Source of the DNA: Rhopalosiphum padi
Taxonomy: Eukaryota; Arthropoda; Insecta; Hemiptera; Aphididae
Reading direction: 5' to 3'
Assembly: GCF_020882245.1 (NCBI RefSeq)
Contig: NC_083597.1
Span: 7,412,581 to 7,476,580, forward strand
DNA length: 64,000 bases
Part shown: piece by piece, positions 1 through 14,956 of the stretch
Layout: each line of letters begins with the position of its first letter
Position numbering within the stretch: the stretch's first letter is position 1
Position numbers and translations under genes: made by a program
The notes under the pieces: model-generated
Seen by the model: the letters and a program-made list of their open reading frames with translations, nothing else
The model's database searches: none
Told to the model about the DNA's origin: nothing

Positions 1-3000
1 TTGTATGGCGTCTGCCGATTTGTAATAAACTATTTCGATAGGTCATAGGGTGGCATAAATGACGGACAAAATATAGACGAATACGGTACGAATGACGTCG
101 GGTATATTATACAACGACTCAAATATCGTATTCATTTAAATTTAATCGCATAAACTGTACTGCGTTCGTTGTGACATATACAAAATATGTATATAATTTT
201 TTTTTTTTTTATTACTCATACGTAACACAGTGTTACTAGGACGAAACGTGGAAGGGTGGCGAGGGTGGTCGTATACCATTCTCAAAATAAAATGATAAAA
301 ACGAAAAAAATAAAATAACTTTGTGACACGGTAAATCTGACATGAATGAAATCGTTTTTTTTTTTTAATGTCCGACCGGCTGTTTATCGTAAAACGTAAC
401 GACCGTAAGTTCAGCGTGGCTCAATCCCGTGTTCTGTCCCTCGCGTGTTCGGGGTAATGTGTGGAGAATTGACCGAACTGCACTATTTGTACCTCGTGGT
501 GGTGGCTTAAAAAAGCAACGTGCAGCGCTTGTAGCTTATAATATAATGTACTTGTGACTGCTGCTATGGTGTGTATCATATGAATGTTGTATTTAAATAG
601 TCATGTCTAGTTTCAATGTACAATTATTATTATCAGATGCCTGTGATAGGTGAATTTTGTAAATAATAATAATAATAATAAAAATACATAATAAATAATT
701 ACCTGACACGACAACAGAAACTACAATAAGAGAATACCTATATATTATGTTTAGCAACTGTAGCTACCTCTTACGTGTGCCGAAAACATATAGCACTGAC
801 TGCGGTTCGAACACCGGAAACGATTCCGCAGGGAGGATTATTATTATAATTATAATATATCGTACGTGTGGAGAATTTCACCACTCCCTTACCCGTCATC
901 CACTAATGGTGTAGCTGAAAACTTTATTTCGCGTTGTTTTTACGAATCCTTGATCCCTTCGCCGTTGAAGGAATTAAATATTTTTCGACCGACAACCGCT
1001 TACGAATAATGAATAATCATGATCATGGAGTATTTTATTTTTTAACGTCTATTTGAAATTAAACTTCCAGATTATGATTGACGAGAGCTAACCAAGCGCT
1101 CGGGGCGTAATCATGGTTTAGGATTTATTTATTATTTAGTTGTGTATGTTGTATACAATTGTGTACTCGGGGTGAGACTTATCGAGGGACTAAATTTTTT
1201 GTTTTTTTTTTTTTTTTTTTTGTACCAAATATGCAGCTCAGATCACGCTGCACACCTGCAGTGAGACAAAACATAATTGTACTGCAATTATTACTCGTAG
1301 TTAAATTTCGATAAAAATATAATATCATATGTTAGTAGAATATGATATTAAAAAAAAAAACCCCATGATATAGACAATTAAGACTAGTGAATTTAGTAAA
1401 GTTAGATTTGTCTATATTACCTATACTTTTTAAATACAATTGAATATTCGAAGTTTCATGAATAATTTTCAATAATTACTAATTATATTTTAATTCTTTA
1501 AAGATAGTTAGTGTTTTTCATTCAATATATATAAATATTTGTATATTTTTAACTTATTACTTATTTTATCAAAATACTGTTCTGTTTTTATCACTATCAT
1601 GGGTATTTTCAAAATTATAAACTTCAATAAAATATTATTAACTTAAAATAATATTATATAATTTAGAAAAATAATTGTATTTATCAAATAATCAATTGCT
1701 ATTTGACGAATTACTAATCGTAATTACTATAATCTGAAGAATTCGTGTAAAAGTTTTTTCTTTTTAAATATAAACGATAAATAGCACGATTAAATTTGAT
1801 TACTTGATCAAAAAATATCTAAGAAAATTTGGTAATTAATAAGTTTTACATTTGTTAATCATATACTATGTATAATATTATCTACATATTTATTGAATTT
1901 CCAATTATTTTTATTCATTATTTAATACGTTAATCAACTAAACTTATTGACATTGCAATATTTGTTAGTTATTATATTTTTTGAAAATCAAACAAATAAA
2001 GTGATTATTGTTTATTTTCACCGGAAAAAATCTGATAATGTTATAATTTTGGATTTTGCAAATCATAAAATATTTTAACGAATTAACCTAACATAATATT
2101 TAATAGAATAATAGCAGTAATATAATGAAAAAAGTGTATAATTGCAAATATTATCTTGAATATTATTATTTAAATGATCAGAAAAGGGATTCATTTTAAA
2201 TGTTGATATTTTATGTTATATAAATGAAAAGTAAAACGTGTGCAGAATATAATTAAAATCTATACCTACATTTTTTTTTTTTACATTTTCAAGTATTTTA
2301 GGCTGTATTAAAATCATGTAATATTAAGTTTTTTTAAGTATAAAATATGAGCAAAACGTAAATAAATCATACACAAATCAAAAAAAATTATGAATAAATT
2401 ATGAATAAATTATTTATAAAATATATTGTTACAATCGTATTTAAATTTACAAGTTTATACTCAGAAACAGCGCTTATGACCATACCGATTTCCACGCATC
2501 GTATGATTTCCCTAGCGAATTTCAAAGAAACAAATTATATAGTATAGGACCTACTAGGTATACATAATCTATAGATTCAGCATTTAACTCAATATAAGTC
2601 ACTTTGGTTTACTTGAGTCCCCGGTGTGACAAATTTTACTATCAGATTCTGTTTTCCATAAAAACTAGTTCGTAATATCTCAGGGGATAGTAATTGAAGA
2701 CGATAGGCTTACGTGTATCCAAGTATACCATGGGAAATAATACAAGTAACCATATTATTCTAAGCCATTCGACATTATTGCATATATTTAAGTATTTAAT
2801 TTTAAAAATTATTTGATATAATATCATTGTCACCTCTGTACAATGAGTGTTTTGATTAAGTATTATAAGACTCGTATTTATGATACGTGTTTTTTTTTAA
2901 TAAGTGTTTTTTTATTATTATTAAAATCCATTCAGGTCTATTGATCTATTCTAAAATATACTTATTAAACTATAAAATGTAAAACTCAAAGCAAAAAAAC

Positions 3001-6000
3001 AAACATTAGACTAAAGAAACGTCGTTTAAATTGTACGTTTCTTAAATATTTATTAGCATCATCAAACATAAATTATTAACACATTTTGCATCATATTTTA
3101 TTTCATTTAGATCGAATAAAAAGGATTATTTATCACATAATAATATTCATATGCAAATAAAAAATGATATTAAATAATAACTATTGTAGGTACTTTTTTT
3201 ACTGAATATAGTTTTATATATACCTTTAATTCCTTGGCAAGGTATGATACGACTATAAATCATGCACCATTTAATGATTAATTAAAAATCTAGAGTGCAC
3301 CAACAATCAAGTATACAATTAAATATAAGAAATGATATGAACACTGATCATTATTATTTCACCTAAATATATTTTTATCGTCTATTAAGATGATAATATT
3401 TTAAATATTCTAATGACAATGTTGGATATAAAATAGTATGATTGATGGAAATTTGGTAAATACTAAAATTAAAGTTTAGTTATTTATATATTCATAAAAT
3501 ATATTATATATCTATAAAATATTTTTTTTTTGTCCAATAGCTTACATAAAAAACTAAATATCTCCTAAGGGAGAACCCCCTGAAAAACGCTACTAAGTTG
3601 AAAGTGATTCAAAAACTTTACGTACATTTAATTCATGCGGTTATTTTGGGCAATGAAACCTTTTTGTATTTCCTTTTCAAATATCCGAAACCTTTCAAAA
3701 AAATGTCAAACATACCTTTGAATACTTTATTGCATGGTAACTTATTTTTACAGAGCAGGTCGGACCACAGTATATTACACAACTTTTGCATTGAATATAT
3801 ATGCAATTTATTATTAATAACGCTTCAGGAACCCTGATTATATAGCGTATCGACGAATCGCTAAATAATATTTTATCATGATCCAACTCCGACTAGCGCG
3901 TTTCAATTGAATCCGTTCAACCGTTTCTAAATTAACGACAATCGAAAAACGGCGTGTCGTTGAGTCAGTGAAAACGCATCGATTTATGCTTCTAAACTTT
4001 TAACCCGTATTTCTATTGTGAGATTATAATAAGAGTAACTTTCAAAAAAATAAATAAAATAGCTTATTGTTATCTATACGATTCGCATTTAAAACGACAA
4101 AATCTGTAAAACTTTATTTCGGTAAACTTACCGATTGTTCTTGATTAAAATATTTATAATTCTCAGTATTTAAACATAATTAACTTAATTAATTTTATTT
4201 AAACATAATCAAACGGTACTTGAGACATAGGAATATCGTAAGCATTACTTAACAAAAACGGACGATTTCGCTTAGCTCGCTTAAGCAATTTATTATTCTG
4301 CTTATTATCCCTTTATGTCTCATTTAAATAAATAGCTTTTTCATCTAAATTGAGCCAGAGTACGGTGTAAAATTATTAATATCTTTTATTATAACTGTAG
4401 CACTAAAATTGGAGTTTTTCTCACAATTTCAATTTTTAGTTGAAATAAAAGTCACTATTACTGTGTATTAAATTGCATTATAATGTACTTAAAATGTAAT
4501 TAATTCTGAATAACGTTTAAAGATTTTTTTTTTTGTTCAAAGTGCAATTTACGTTTATTAAACTTCCAAAAATTAATTTTTAATACATTTTTAATACTTG
4601 CTTTGAAAATCTCTATAACTTAGAAATTATTTATGAATGAATCATTAAAATGCCTTCATTGATTATACAATTATTTTATTTTAAATATTAGCCGCAGAAA
4701 ATTCTATATTATATTATAATATGTATACTCACAGATACTCGCAAAAAAGTGATATGTATTGAAATAAATTATTTTAATTAACGTGATTTCCGAGTTGAAA
4801 GAATATCAATATATCTCACAAGTAATCAAAAGTTATAAGCACAACGTATTTCGGAATATAGTTTACCCAAATATTGTAAATGTATTAAAAAATATTAAAT
4901 TTCAATCAATTACATCTATTGATTAGTAAGTATGTCTGATCTGGCCTACTCTACTGCACGGCAATATTGACTAACGCCGTGAAATTTACAACGCATTCAA
5001 AACAATCTACACAATCTTAAATATCCTTAAATTCAATACACGTGCAGAGTTTATTAAATCGTCCTCGTATGATATTTTTATAACTAAACATTTAAAAACG
5101 TTAACTTGCTGTGGAAAAATATCAAAAAATAAATGAAACTTAATTTATGCAATGGACGAGTTCCTCTCTAAAAGCCGAATTACCCTCGGGTATACAAAAA
5201 TCTATATGGGAATATCCTAAAAATTTACGAACAATAGAACTCTAAAAGTCAACATAAGGTCAACGTAATTTCACGAAGAAATAAAACTAAGTGCTATTTT
5301 TAACAACACCGAGGTTATTAATAGTTGGAGCCCATTCTACTATTCTACTGTTGTAAGTTTTAAAATTAATAACATTCCTGGAGTAACATTTAGCTAAAGG
5401 GTTGACACATTACTGAGGATTAAATTTCTTACAAAATATTGCTGATGTGTTATGATTCAACTCACTGCTAAATACAAGCTTTTATGATTCTCAAACTTGA
5501 ACTACGTGGCTCTCTTTATAGGATTTTAATACATAGGACATGAGCGTTTGTAATGCGTTCAATAGTATGATAACATTTTTTGTTTGTTTGTTAAGTATTA
5601 TAGAGCCACTCAACGATTAAATTCGATTTATATTTAAATATAAGTAATTAATAATCATATACAATTGATACACAATTTATATATTATTGTATCTAAATAA
5701 GTATTAGAATATAGAGTAGGAATAATATGTCATTAGCGTTTGTATTAGCTATTAAAAAGAGCGCAAGTAAATAATAATTGCACATTACCTAAAGTAAGAT
5801 AGACGAGGTTATCTTTTAAATCTCAAAATCACTAAAACTAGTAAATATTTATCTGAGTGGACTTAAGATTTTTGAAGAAAATTTGGAAAACTCTATATTA
5901 TTTATGTACTAAATGAAATTAAGATTCAAAAAGATTAATACAATTTATCATGGATATCAATTAACTTTTCGACAATTATTGTACCATACCTTCTAATTTT

Positions 6001-9000
6001 AATAGTCGATTTTCATCAGAAAACTAATATTGGATAAAATTTAAATCGATTTAAAGTTATTAAGTTTACTATCATATATTTGTGCACAAAATAATTTACA
6101 GATAATTACAATTATTATACATTTTACATAATATTATATTAATTTGATATAATTTTAAAATATATAAAAATAACATATTGTTGTATAACTTTTTTGAACA
6201 TATTTCCATTTAATTTACAAAATATATGTTTTGTTTGAAAATTCCAGTATATACATTTTTTATAAGCTCCGAGGTGTATATTATTATAAATATTAAAAAA
6301 AAAATTTTAAAAAATGTATAACACCCATTAGAATATACAAGCAAATAATACTCTACAATAAGTAATTATAGATTGCACTGCTAGTGGTTTTAGAATTAAG
6401 TTCTTTGTTGAAGAATAAAAGTGAAAAAACACTTTCAAAATAAAGGTCGTTGTCTTTACGAGTTGACCTTATTCTTTCGCACTGATCGAAAAAACGAATA
6501 ATACTTTGACCAATGAAAATTGCGACTAAGATTAGATTCTATGTGTACTATATAAATGACCACGAAACACGCAATAGTTAGAAGAATGGTAAAATGGTGG
6601 GAAAATCTTTTAACTATCTTTCTTACTTACATTTCGTAGGATTTTACACACGAACACATTCTACTTTTTTGATGCTTTCATTGTAGCATCTGTCAATCAT
6701 AAAGAACATAAAACAAATATATGCACACACAACAAGATATCTATATATATATATATACCTAGTATTCAGAATTGTTTTCGTTTTTTACGTGTATCATGCT
6801 ATATGTATATTGATTTCTAAAGTGAAAATACATTTTTAAGGCCATTACCATAACCAAACTATTCATATTTATAAAAATACAATTTTTATTTAATCATCAA
6901 AATATTTACCTACACCGGCTACACCTTAACTTTCTAATATTCTCCAATGACAAAAAAATATATATATATGCCTTGATCAAAAACCATAATTATTTGAAAC
7001 TTATTAGAAATAATCATTTATAAACTCTGTATTCGGAATACTCGCACTTTATTTGTAGACGGTACGATTGTAACTTAGTTGCAATGAATGTTTCATTTTG
7101 ACGAACGAAACAGTAAGAAGATTTATTTATTTTTTTTAGCAACGGATTTACATAAAAAATGGAATTCGTAAATGTTCAACTTTAAACCAAAATATACAAT
7201 ATTATACATATATTTTACATATCATTATTTATGTTTAATGTATAAATACATGTTTTTAAATCTTTTAATAGGTGCAATAAACATCGAGCTTTGTTTTCAT
7301 TATATTATTTTTTTTTTACCTAAGTCTTAGAGCTATAAAAAAATGTTATCGAAATGTATGTTCGAGAGTTAAATAATAATAATAATAATATCAGTGTCCA
7401 TAGTGACTTATTATGTATTTTTTCCTCAGCTGTATTTAACATCATGCATATTGTATATACCTGTGAATTTTAAGTATAAAGCTACAGTTGACTGCTGAAT
7501 AATGCAAGACTATTGTTATGATATACACAGATATTATACATTATAGAATTAAATTTAATATTACATATGTATCATCGTAGGTTTTTTTTATAAGTATAAT
7601 AAAAACATGTGAATAATGTCGTATAAAATTAATATCTAATTTTATCATCAAAAAATAATGCATGGAAAAAATGATTACTTTGAACTGTCATCATATTTTT
7701 AAAACAATATCCTTCTAGTCCTCCTTCAGTGTGCTCGTTCAATGTACGCTTTCTGTGATTTCTATCGTTCTTATAGCTTAGAAACTTTCTCAGAGGGGGT
7801 ATCATACTTCTTTCATGTTATATTTGCATTTAGAGCGTATAATTTTTCCATAACAAGCTCGCATTTCTCTTCGCCAGGCATTTTTTTTTCACTACCGCTT
7901 TTATTATCATCCCTCGGGTTCACCGGATGATATTACGTTTTTATTTTTGTTAATAAAAGTGAAAAAATCTAAAACAGAATGTCACAATCACAACTTTTGT
8001 TATTTGTGTCCATGGATAGAAGAACCAGAAATGTGACAGACAGACGCTTTAAACCATTGAACATTTCCATTTTATTCTTAAATTATTTATTTTTTTTTTT
8101 TTTTTACGGTATATTATATACTAAGATTATTTTTTCATGATAAGACTTTCTGCTTTGGATACAGAATGCAATAAAGTACGACCATGTATTAATAACGCCT
8201 TAAATTAAAATTCCAACGTTGAAACACGCGGACGATCCTGAAGGTACTACCATCGCGTTAATATATATTTAGGAGATAAATAGTCCAATTAAATAGAAAT
8301 TGACATTCTTGTTTTACATAATGGCGGCTGGTTAAAGAACCTTATTTTCAAAATAATAACATTTAATTATAGTTTTTCTCCCTAAGAACGTTATATTTTA
8401 ATAAACTGTATATAATATTTATTAAAAAGTTTTCAAAATGCATAATTATGTAATTTTACTGTTTGGGTTTATTTAATTGTAACGATCATGGTATTTATCT
8501 TTTCATTACATTATATTAATACTAAGCGTGTGTGTTTTTTTTTTTTTTGGCAGAAATATCTTTGTTTGTTTATTTAACTCAACTAAATTAGTAGAAATGT
8601 ATTATTAATATTGCACTTCATGAAAATAAAAGATCAAACATTTCAATAATTAAAAAAATATAACTCACGTATTAAATTTTTTTTTTTTTTTAGCATAATA
8701 TAATGCTACTAAACAATTGTATATATCACAAAAATATTAGGTATGTTTTGAATATATTTCTAAGTTCAACATCAAACAAACTTTACAAATATTAATCATT
8801 TATCAAATTTAATATACATAGAATTATTGAACTTACAGATTTGATAATTGAATTAAGGGATGGTAAATGTATGTCTTAAGACATGCACAACTATTTGATA
8901 GTAAAACATTCAACTTGAATTAGTAGTTAACAAATGTAGGCTGGCACAAAAAGATAAAATATGTAGTTTGACTAAAACGAATGAAATGAAGATAATAATA

Positions 9001-12000
9001 AAACATTTTTTTCATATAGTTGTTTTTAGTATATTGTACATATTTACATGCAAACCGCAGATTTATTCAGCTGTTCGAAGGTGAAACCGGAGTATGCTAT
9101 TGGTTGAACTTTACAAAGTCGACGTTGAACTACATATATGGGTACCTATGTAAAGTGATATAGGGGCTGTTTTTCGAACCCTTTTCGTTAGAGGAATATC
9201 CGGTAATAACTTCCACTGAGCAACTCTATTGCTGCTAGTATGGCAACTACGATATTCTAACGGAACACAAAAGACGGTTTTCAGTTTCGATTTCGTTATC
9301 AAGTTTAAACAAGTAGAGGTAAAGGATACCCTATAGTCCTTAATACCACTTAGCTGTTCTACGTAACCAAATTATTAATTATAGTATCTTGTCGTCTTAT
9401 GTATTACGCGTTCCCGTGTAAAATTAATGAAAATCTATTGAGTCAAAATTGTGTATTAAATACGAATAGTATAAAATGTATGACCGTCTTATAAGACAGT
9501 TCAGAAAACTGTTTTATGAATTTGACAAAATCAATAAAGGTAATATTTATTTCTAAAAAAAATTAATTTTGACATTAATAAGCTAGTTAAGCTACATTTC
9601 AATAAACAAAGCTTTTTTTTATATTTCTGTGTATTTAATGAATACTTATATTGGTACAAGAGAATAAGAAAATATTAACGTATTGTATTTCAAATACTTC
9701 GTTTACTCTTAATATTTGAACAAAAATCAATAACAACATGACCTTATTTAAAAATATATTTTTAAATATTTTAATGTGCTTAGGTTCTCAACAAATAAGT
9801 CAAGTAATAACAGGTTTTTAGATTGAATAATATTAGCTATATATTTATATAACATGATTTAATTTTATAGAATTATTTTAGTACAAAATATTAGTAAGTA
9901 GTTTATTATAAATTTTAATTTCCCCAATAAATGTCTAATATGTTTGATATTATTCTATTATTGTTAAAGCTATTTTATAAAATTCATCATTTCCTATTGT
10001 ATTTAATTGTTTATATTGATAATAATAACAATAATTATTATTGTTACCTTTGTGACAAAAATAAATAACAATACAATCATCCATTTGATTATAATTGATA
10101 ATATAAAACGATTTTTTGTTTAAAAATGTTGATTTTTCATTGAATTTCGACAACAAAAATTTTAATTGTAAACAGATATCAGGAATATCTGATATATATA
10201 TGTATATAGAAGTTTGCATATGTGTGCACCCAAAAGTATTGATTTAGTAGATACATAATGTTTTAACAAATAGCAATTATTGTTTTGAAATATTTATATT
10301 GCATAAGAACTTCAAAAAACATTTTATATTAAATCCTAAAATTGTATGTACCTGACTAATAAACAAAAAAAACGAAAAGAGCAAAAATAAGTTATTAACA
10401 AATTCAATCTATAACATGTTTCTGGATAAAAATTGTATACCTACTTATGCTAACGTATTTAAAAAAAATAAATAAAAAATATCACTACTCATATTACATC
10501 TTGTGTGCAACTTATACTACTTTGTATAATATTTAATAATAAATGGTTTACATTTTAAATGACACATTCGACGACATAAAATGCCATTTTTCTGACTTCC
10601 GGAATTCATACATATATCAATCAAACCATGTTATATAACGATTTATTTTATAAGTTTTTTTTGTGTCATACATTTTATATAAACGTGCAAAAGACTTAAC
10701 ATCCAATCGGTTTCTGACTTTGACGCACATACAAACATCAAACGAAATTTTTACAAATAAATGTTCTTAGAATGTGACGTTATTAAAATAAATCTCTTAT
10801 AAACAAAATTATATATTTATGAAGTCTTTGAAATATTGTTTAACATCAAATAAAATGAACATTTTTTTTTAAATATTGTCAGTATTGTCACAAACTAGGA
10901 AATGTTAATAATAACATATAAATATTAACAAAACGTTCAAGTAGTATCATATTTTAATACAAGTTTATATATCTTTAAATCATTATATTATTGTTACATT
11001 CATTTTACTTAAATTAAAAATATTATTTATTATTTTCAAATTATATACTGTCTAATCTCAGTGATTGAATTTTGTTATATTAAATAAACTGACTGGAAAT
11101 CTGAAAGTAATTTTTTTAAACTTCAAAAACGTACTTAACAAAACAATGTAATTAGAAAAATCAACATAAAAGTTTTTTTTGTAGTTTTTATCAACAATCT
11201 AACATATTATAAATATTATTATAAAAAATAATATCTATACATTTTCTAAAAATAGTTAAGACATGTTTCACGTTGCTTATTATAAAACCCGGTTATTATT
11301 GTTATTAGTTTTAGTTATTTACAACTTTATTAGTAACTAAAAACAAAAAAAAATAGCAAAGTGTAATTTATAAATAAAATATTCATATTTATTCCTTATT
11401 TGTTTTATAAAAATTTTAAAAATACAATAATCCACGACATCAGCCTACCTTCAATAATACAAAACATATTTTTCTTAAAAATGTACTAAAAAATCAATAT
11501 ATATCACAAGTAAACAATTAATGGTAATGGGAATGGAAAATATTTTTCTAAATTTTTTCAACGAACTTGTTATAGACGGTAAAATTTCTAAATTATTATT
11601 TTCATCTGAATATTATATCACGACCAATGACGTGCTATATTATACAACCACTTCTTCGAAAATTGAAAAATAACAGTATTATTGTTGGATACTATTTAGA
11701 ATAATGAGAATTTATATTTTTTCTAAAAGAAATAAAATTATATAACGTTATATAATAATATAATGAAATTTCGTTGTAACTGTAAACATAAAATGCTGTA
11801 AAATTCAATTGCCACAAAAGCGAAGGATGATTTTTTTAAAATAAAAAATAAATTATCCTAAAGGCTAGAATGACAATAATTTAATACTTACCAACTCAAT
11901 CAAACGGTTTGTAATTGTAACAGTTAAAGGATGTGATTTCTGATATAATTCTCACACACACAAAAAAAAATGTTTTATTAATTTAAATTCATTGTTTTAA

Positions 12001-12324
12001 CAAAACAACATTTATTAAATGATGTCTAATTATTCTTATCATAAAAATAAAAGTTAATAATTAGTTTTAACTTTTTATTTAAAAATTGTATTTTTAGAAT
12101 TTATTAATAACATGTATTACGTTCTTTTATAATTTATAATTTGCGCATTTAAGAAAATTAAAATTTGTCAGTTACTGAGACTACTACAATCATATTTTAT
12201 AGTTATTTTCAATAATGCAAAAATATCTTGAAATAGAATAAAAATGGTTAAAATAAATATAATTTATATTGAAACTAGTTAAAAAATTACAACAAAAGCT
12301 ATCATCAATACTATCTATTTGTAC

Positions 12325-12344
12325 TATATATATATATATATATA
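12325..12344. repeat. (TA)n microsatellite
   Basis: An uninterrupted alternating TA run of about 20 bases in AT-rich DNA, probably polymorphic. Confidence 0.8.
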
Positions 12345-12785
12345 AATTAATTTACGTTTTAAATATTGTGGGAGGGGGTTAGACTAAGAAATTTACATTT
12401 CCCTTGTGATAAGTTCTTTTTTCAACTCATATAAGTTTGATATACGTAGAGTGGCACATACAGTAATTTAGTTTTGGCTCGCGAAAATCGTATGATTTTT
12501 TTTGTTTAGATATAAAATTATCTTTATTGATTACAGAAATTTAATTTAAAAAAAAATGAAATATACTAGACCTGACCTAATTTTTAGAGATATCAAGAAA
12601 GTTTAGAGAGTAGTTTAAACCACATTCGAAAATATTCTAAGTGTTATCTTATATCCAAACAACCATAGGTAAATTTTCCATTTCGGTCGACTTAGTTCAT
12701 AAATCGAGGTACACCGACGTAAAACCGAAAATCGTATAGCACTATATTCTATGTTTGTTCATTTTATTTCTGGATGAAGTCTGAT

Positions 12786-13250
12786 TTACAGCTAGTATTT
12801 AGTTACATTATAAATTCGAAGATAAATTTGTCTGTTTGTCTATTCCATTTTTATGGCTAAACTACCGATGAAATTTGATATGAGATAACTTAACTTATAA
12901 GAAAGGAAGTGGGCTTCTTTGAAAAAAAAAAGTCAATTCCTAAGAGGTGAGGTGTGAAACTAAATAACCAAACGATATAATTTAAAGTCAACTGCGTGGA
13001 TAGAAAATTACAATTTGGAGAGGGTTTAGGTTTTAAATTGTAGAAGTAATTTAAGAAGAATTCTATAGATATTCTACCCCTAGGGATATGAATTTAAATG
13101 TTATATTAATATATTCATGGTGAAATCTACTAGAAACTTCGTATAAATTCTCTTAGAAACAATTGAGGAAACAAGTATTTCGGAGATTTTCAAAATTCAA
13201 ACCCTAAGAAGATGATAAGGGTAACAAAATTATAGGTTTTAGTAATAATT
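12786..13250 (+). mobile_element. Helitron-like DNA transposon relic
   Basis: The core at 12820-12930 reads like the 5' part of a family widespread in arthropods: a TTTGTCTGTTTGTCT run, then ATGGCTAAACTACCGATGAA, ATTTGATATGAGATA, and AAGGAAGTGGGCTTCTTT. The order and spacing match the usual 'GGCTAAACTA..GATGAAATTTGGTATG..AAGGACATAGGC' pattern known from such elements. The ACAGCTAGT just before it (12787-12795) resembles the 3' terminus of a neighbouring copy. There is no coding capacity. Both outer edges are approximate, and assignment to Helitron rather than another non-autonomous family is from memory. Confidence 0.5.
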
Positions 13251-14884
13251 TTGACTATAAATATTTTTTATTGATTTTTTATATTAATTATGCATTCAAA
13301 AGTTAAATAAATAACGTTATTTTTTAATTTCACAAAAATCCTGTTAATTTGAGTAATTGTTTAATATATTAACCGTTCAATATCTACAAAATTAATATTC
13401 TAAATACAATAGGTATATTATATTTTATATCTTGTTCATAATCTGTTTAAAATAGAAATCTCTGAACGAATTAATCCTTTTTTATAAACTTTCATGCTTA
13501 AATTATTGTATACCTTCCATATTTTTACGTTTATTATAATTTATGAAATATTTTTTTTTTTGAATTTTAATATAGTATACATAATAATACTAAAAGAATA
13601 TCTCATCTCGTTAAGTTATTAAAAATACACGAAATTTTTATGAGTAAAAAAGCAAATGTTTACAAAAATTAAATCAAGAGTTTCTTATTCTAATATTAAT
13701 AAAATGATAAAAAATATATTACTAATATTTTATATTATATTATAACATCAAAAAAATGTATTGTATACAACTATTGGTTTTATTTTTTCAACATTAAACA
13801 ATAAAATTATTTATCCATCAAGAAGTTTTTTAATAATATTTTTAATTTTTATTAAGTTTCTGTTATTTTTACAAAATTTCTGACTCGTAAATATTATAAT
13901 TGTTTAATATAATAATGCATTGGCATCATAATTGTTTTAAAAAAAAAATTTTAAAATAATACATATTATTAATATTATTTTAGTATTGACTGTTAGGTAT
14001 AACAAGTAACCGGAAATTACTTTATTACCATAAAATATATTGTTTATATATTATTATCATAGATACATATAATATTATGAAACATTGTACTCATATTATC
14101 TAATTTTCAACAATAGAAAACTTTTGATATTTAATATAAATGATAAACATAATTATGTTTAAGTAAATTATAATTTATTTATAGAATATTATGCAAAACA
14201 CATTGCGACATAATGAAACATTTAATACCAATAAATAATTCGTATTTTTAATAAGAATTATTAAATATTTAAATGTTAGTGTTTAGTTAAGATATTTATA
14301 ATATTAGTGTACTAATTTAGCTCAATATTTATATAGATAGTGTATGAATAATGAAATACATTACATTTATATTTTTAATAATATTTTGTAAATCTTACAC
14401 ACGTATATCAATAATTATAAGTATAATATAATATTAAGATTAAAATATTAACAAATATTCAGTTGAACTAAAAACTTGTTTTTTTTTCTAACGTTTTGAG
14501 TTTCTATCTAGATAGGTTCGTATTAAGTTTTTGACTGATTGCTGACATTGGCACACAATGAACAAAACTGAAAACGTTTGGGAATGAGACATATATTATA
14601 GTTTTATATTATGGGACAGGGTTGATTGTAAATTCGCGCATGGTCGTGTTAAATGGAGCCTCCAGAGAAACATTATACCGAGACAATTATCCTTAATAAT
14701 CAGTGCATCCATTAAAACACAATATGAGAGGTCTTGTTATTGTTTTTATTTTTATTTTTCATTTGTTGTTTTCCATCTAAACTGTTACTGTTATTATGCT
14801 GTTCTTCCCGTTGATAAATTTAAGTGTATAAATAATAAAAGAAGAAAAAAATCAACAACGAAAACACCGGATGATCAAAGTTTG

Positions 14885-14956
14885 TCGAGGTAAATGCGTG
14901 AGTACATCCGCCCGGCAATGGTTAGCTTACGCAGCTTTGCCTGCAATCTACCCCGA
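14885..14956. repeat. GC-rich fold-back element, 72 bases
   Basis: TCGAGGTAAAT (14885-14895) pairs with ATCTACCCCGA (14946-14956) at 9 of 11 positions. Nested inside, GCGTGAG faces CTTACGC, and GGCAA faces TTTGCC. The island is far more GC-rich than the surrounding AT-rich DNA. It does not fit a tRNA, having no proper T-arm. It may be a small structured RNA or the remnant of a foldback element; neither is proven. Confidence 0.3.

Noticed and set aside
811..826. GGTTCGAACACC resembling a tRNA B box
   Set aside because: The flanking bases do not form a T-arm stem and no A box or acceptor stem is present.
3598..3837. 79-codon plus-strand open frame in a slightly GC-richer patch
   Set aside because: No recognisable protein, overlapped by an equally long minus-strand frame, no splice context; more likely repeat-derived or chance.
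9111..9302. Minus-strand frame and a roughly 25-base similarity (CAGCCCTAATAT-like) to about 16118-16135
   Set aside because: Only a short block is shared and the rest does not align by eye; too little to define a repeat family.
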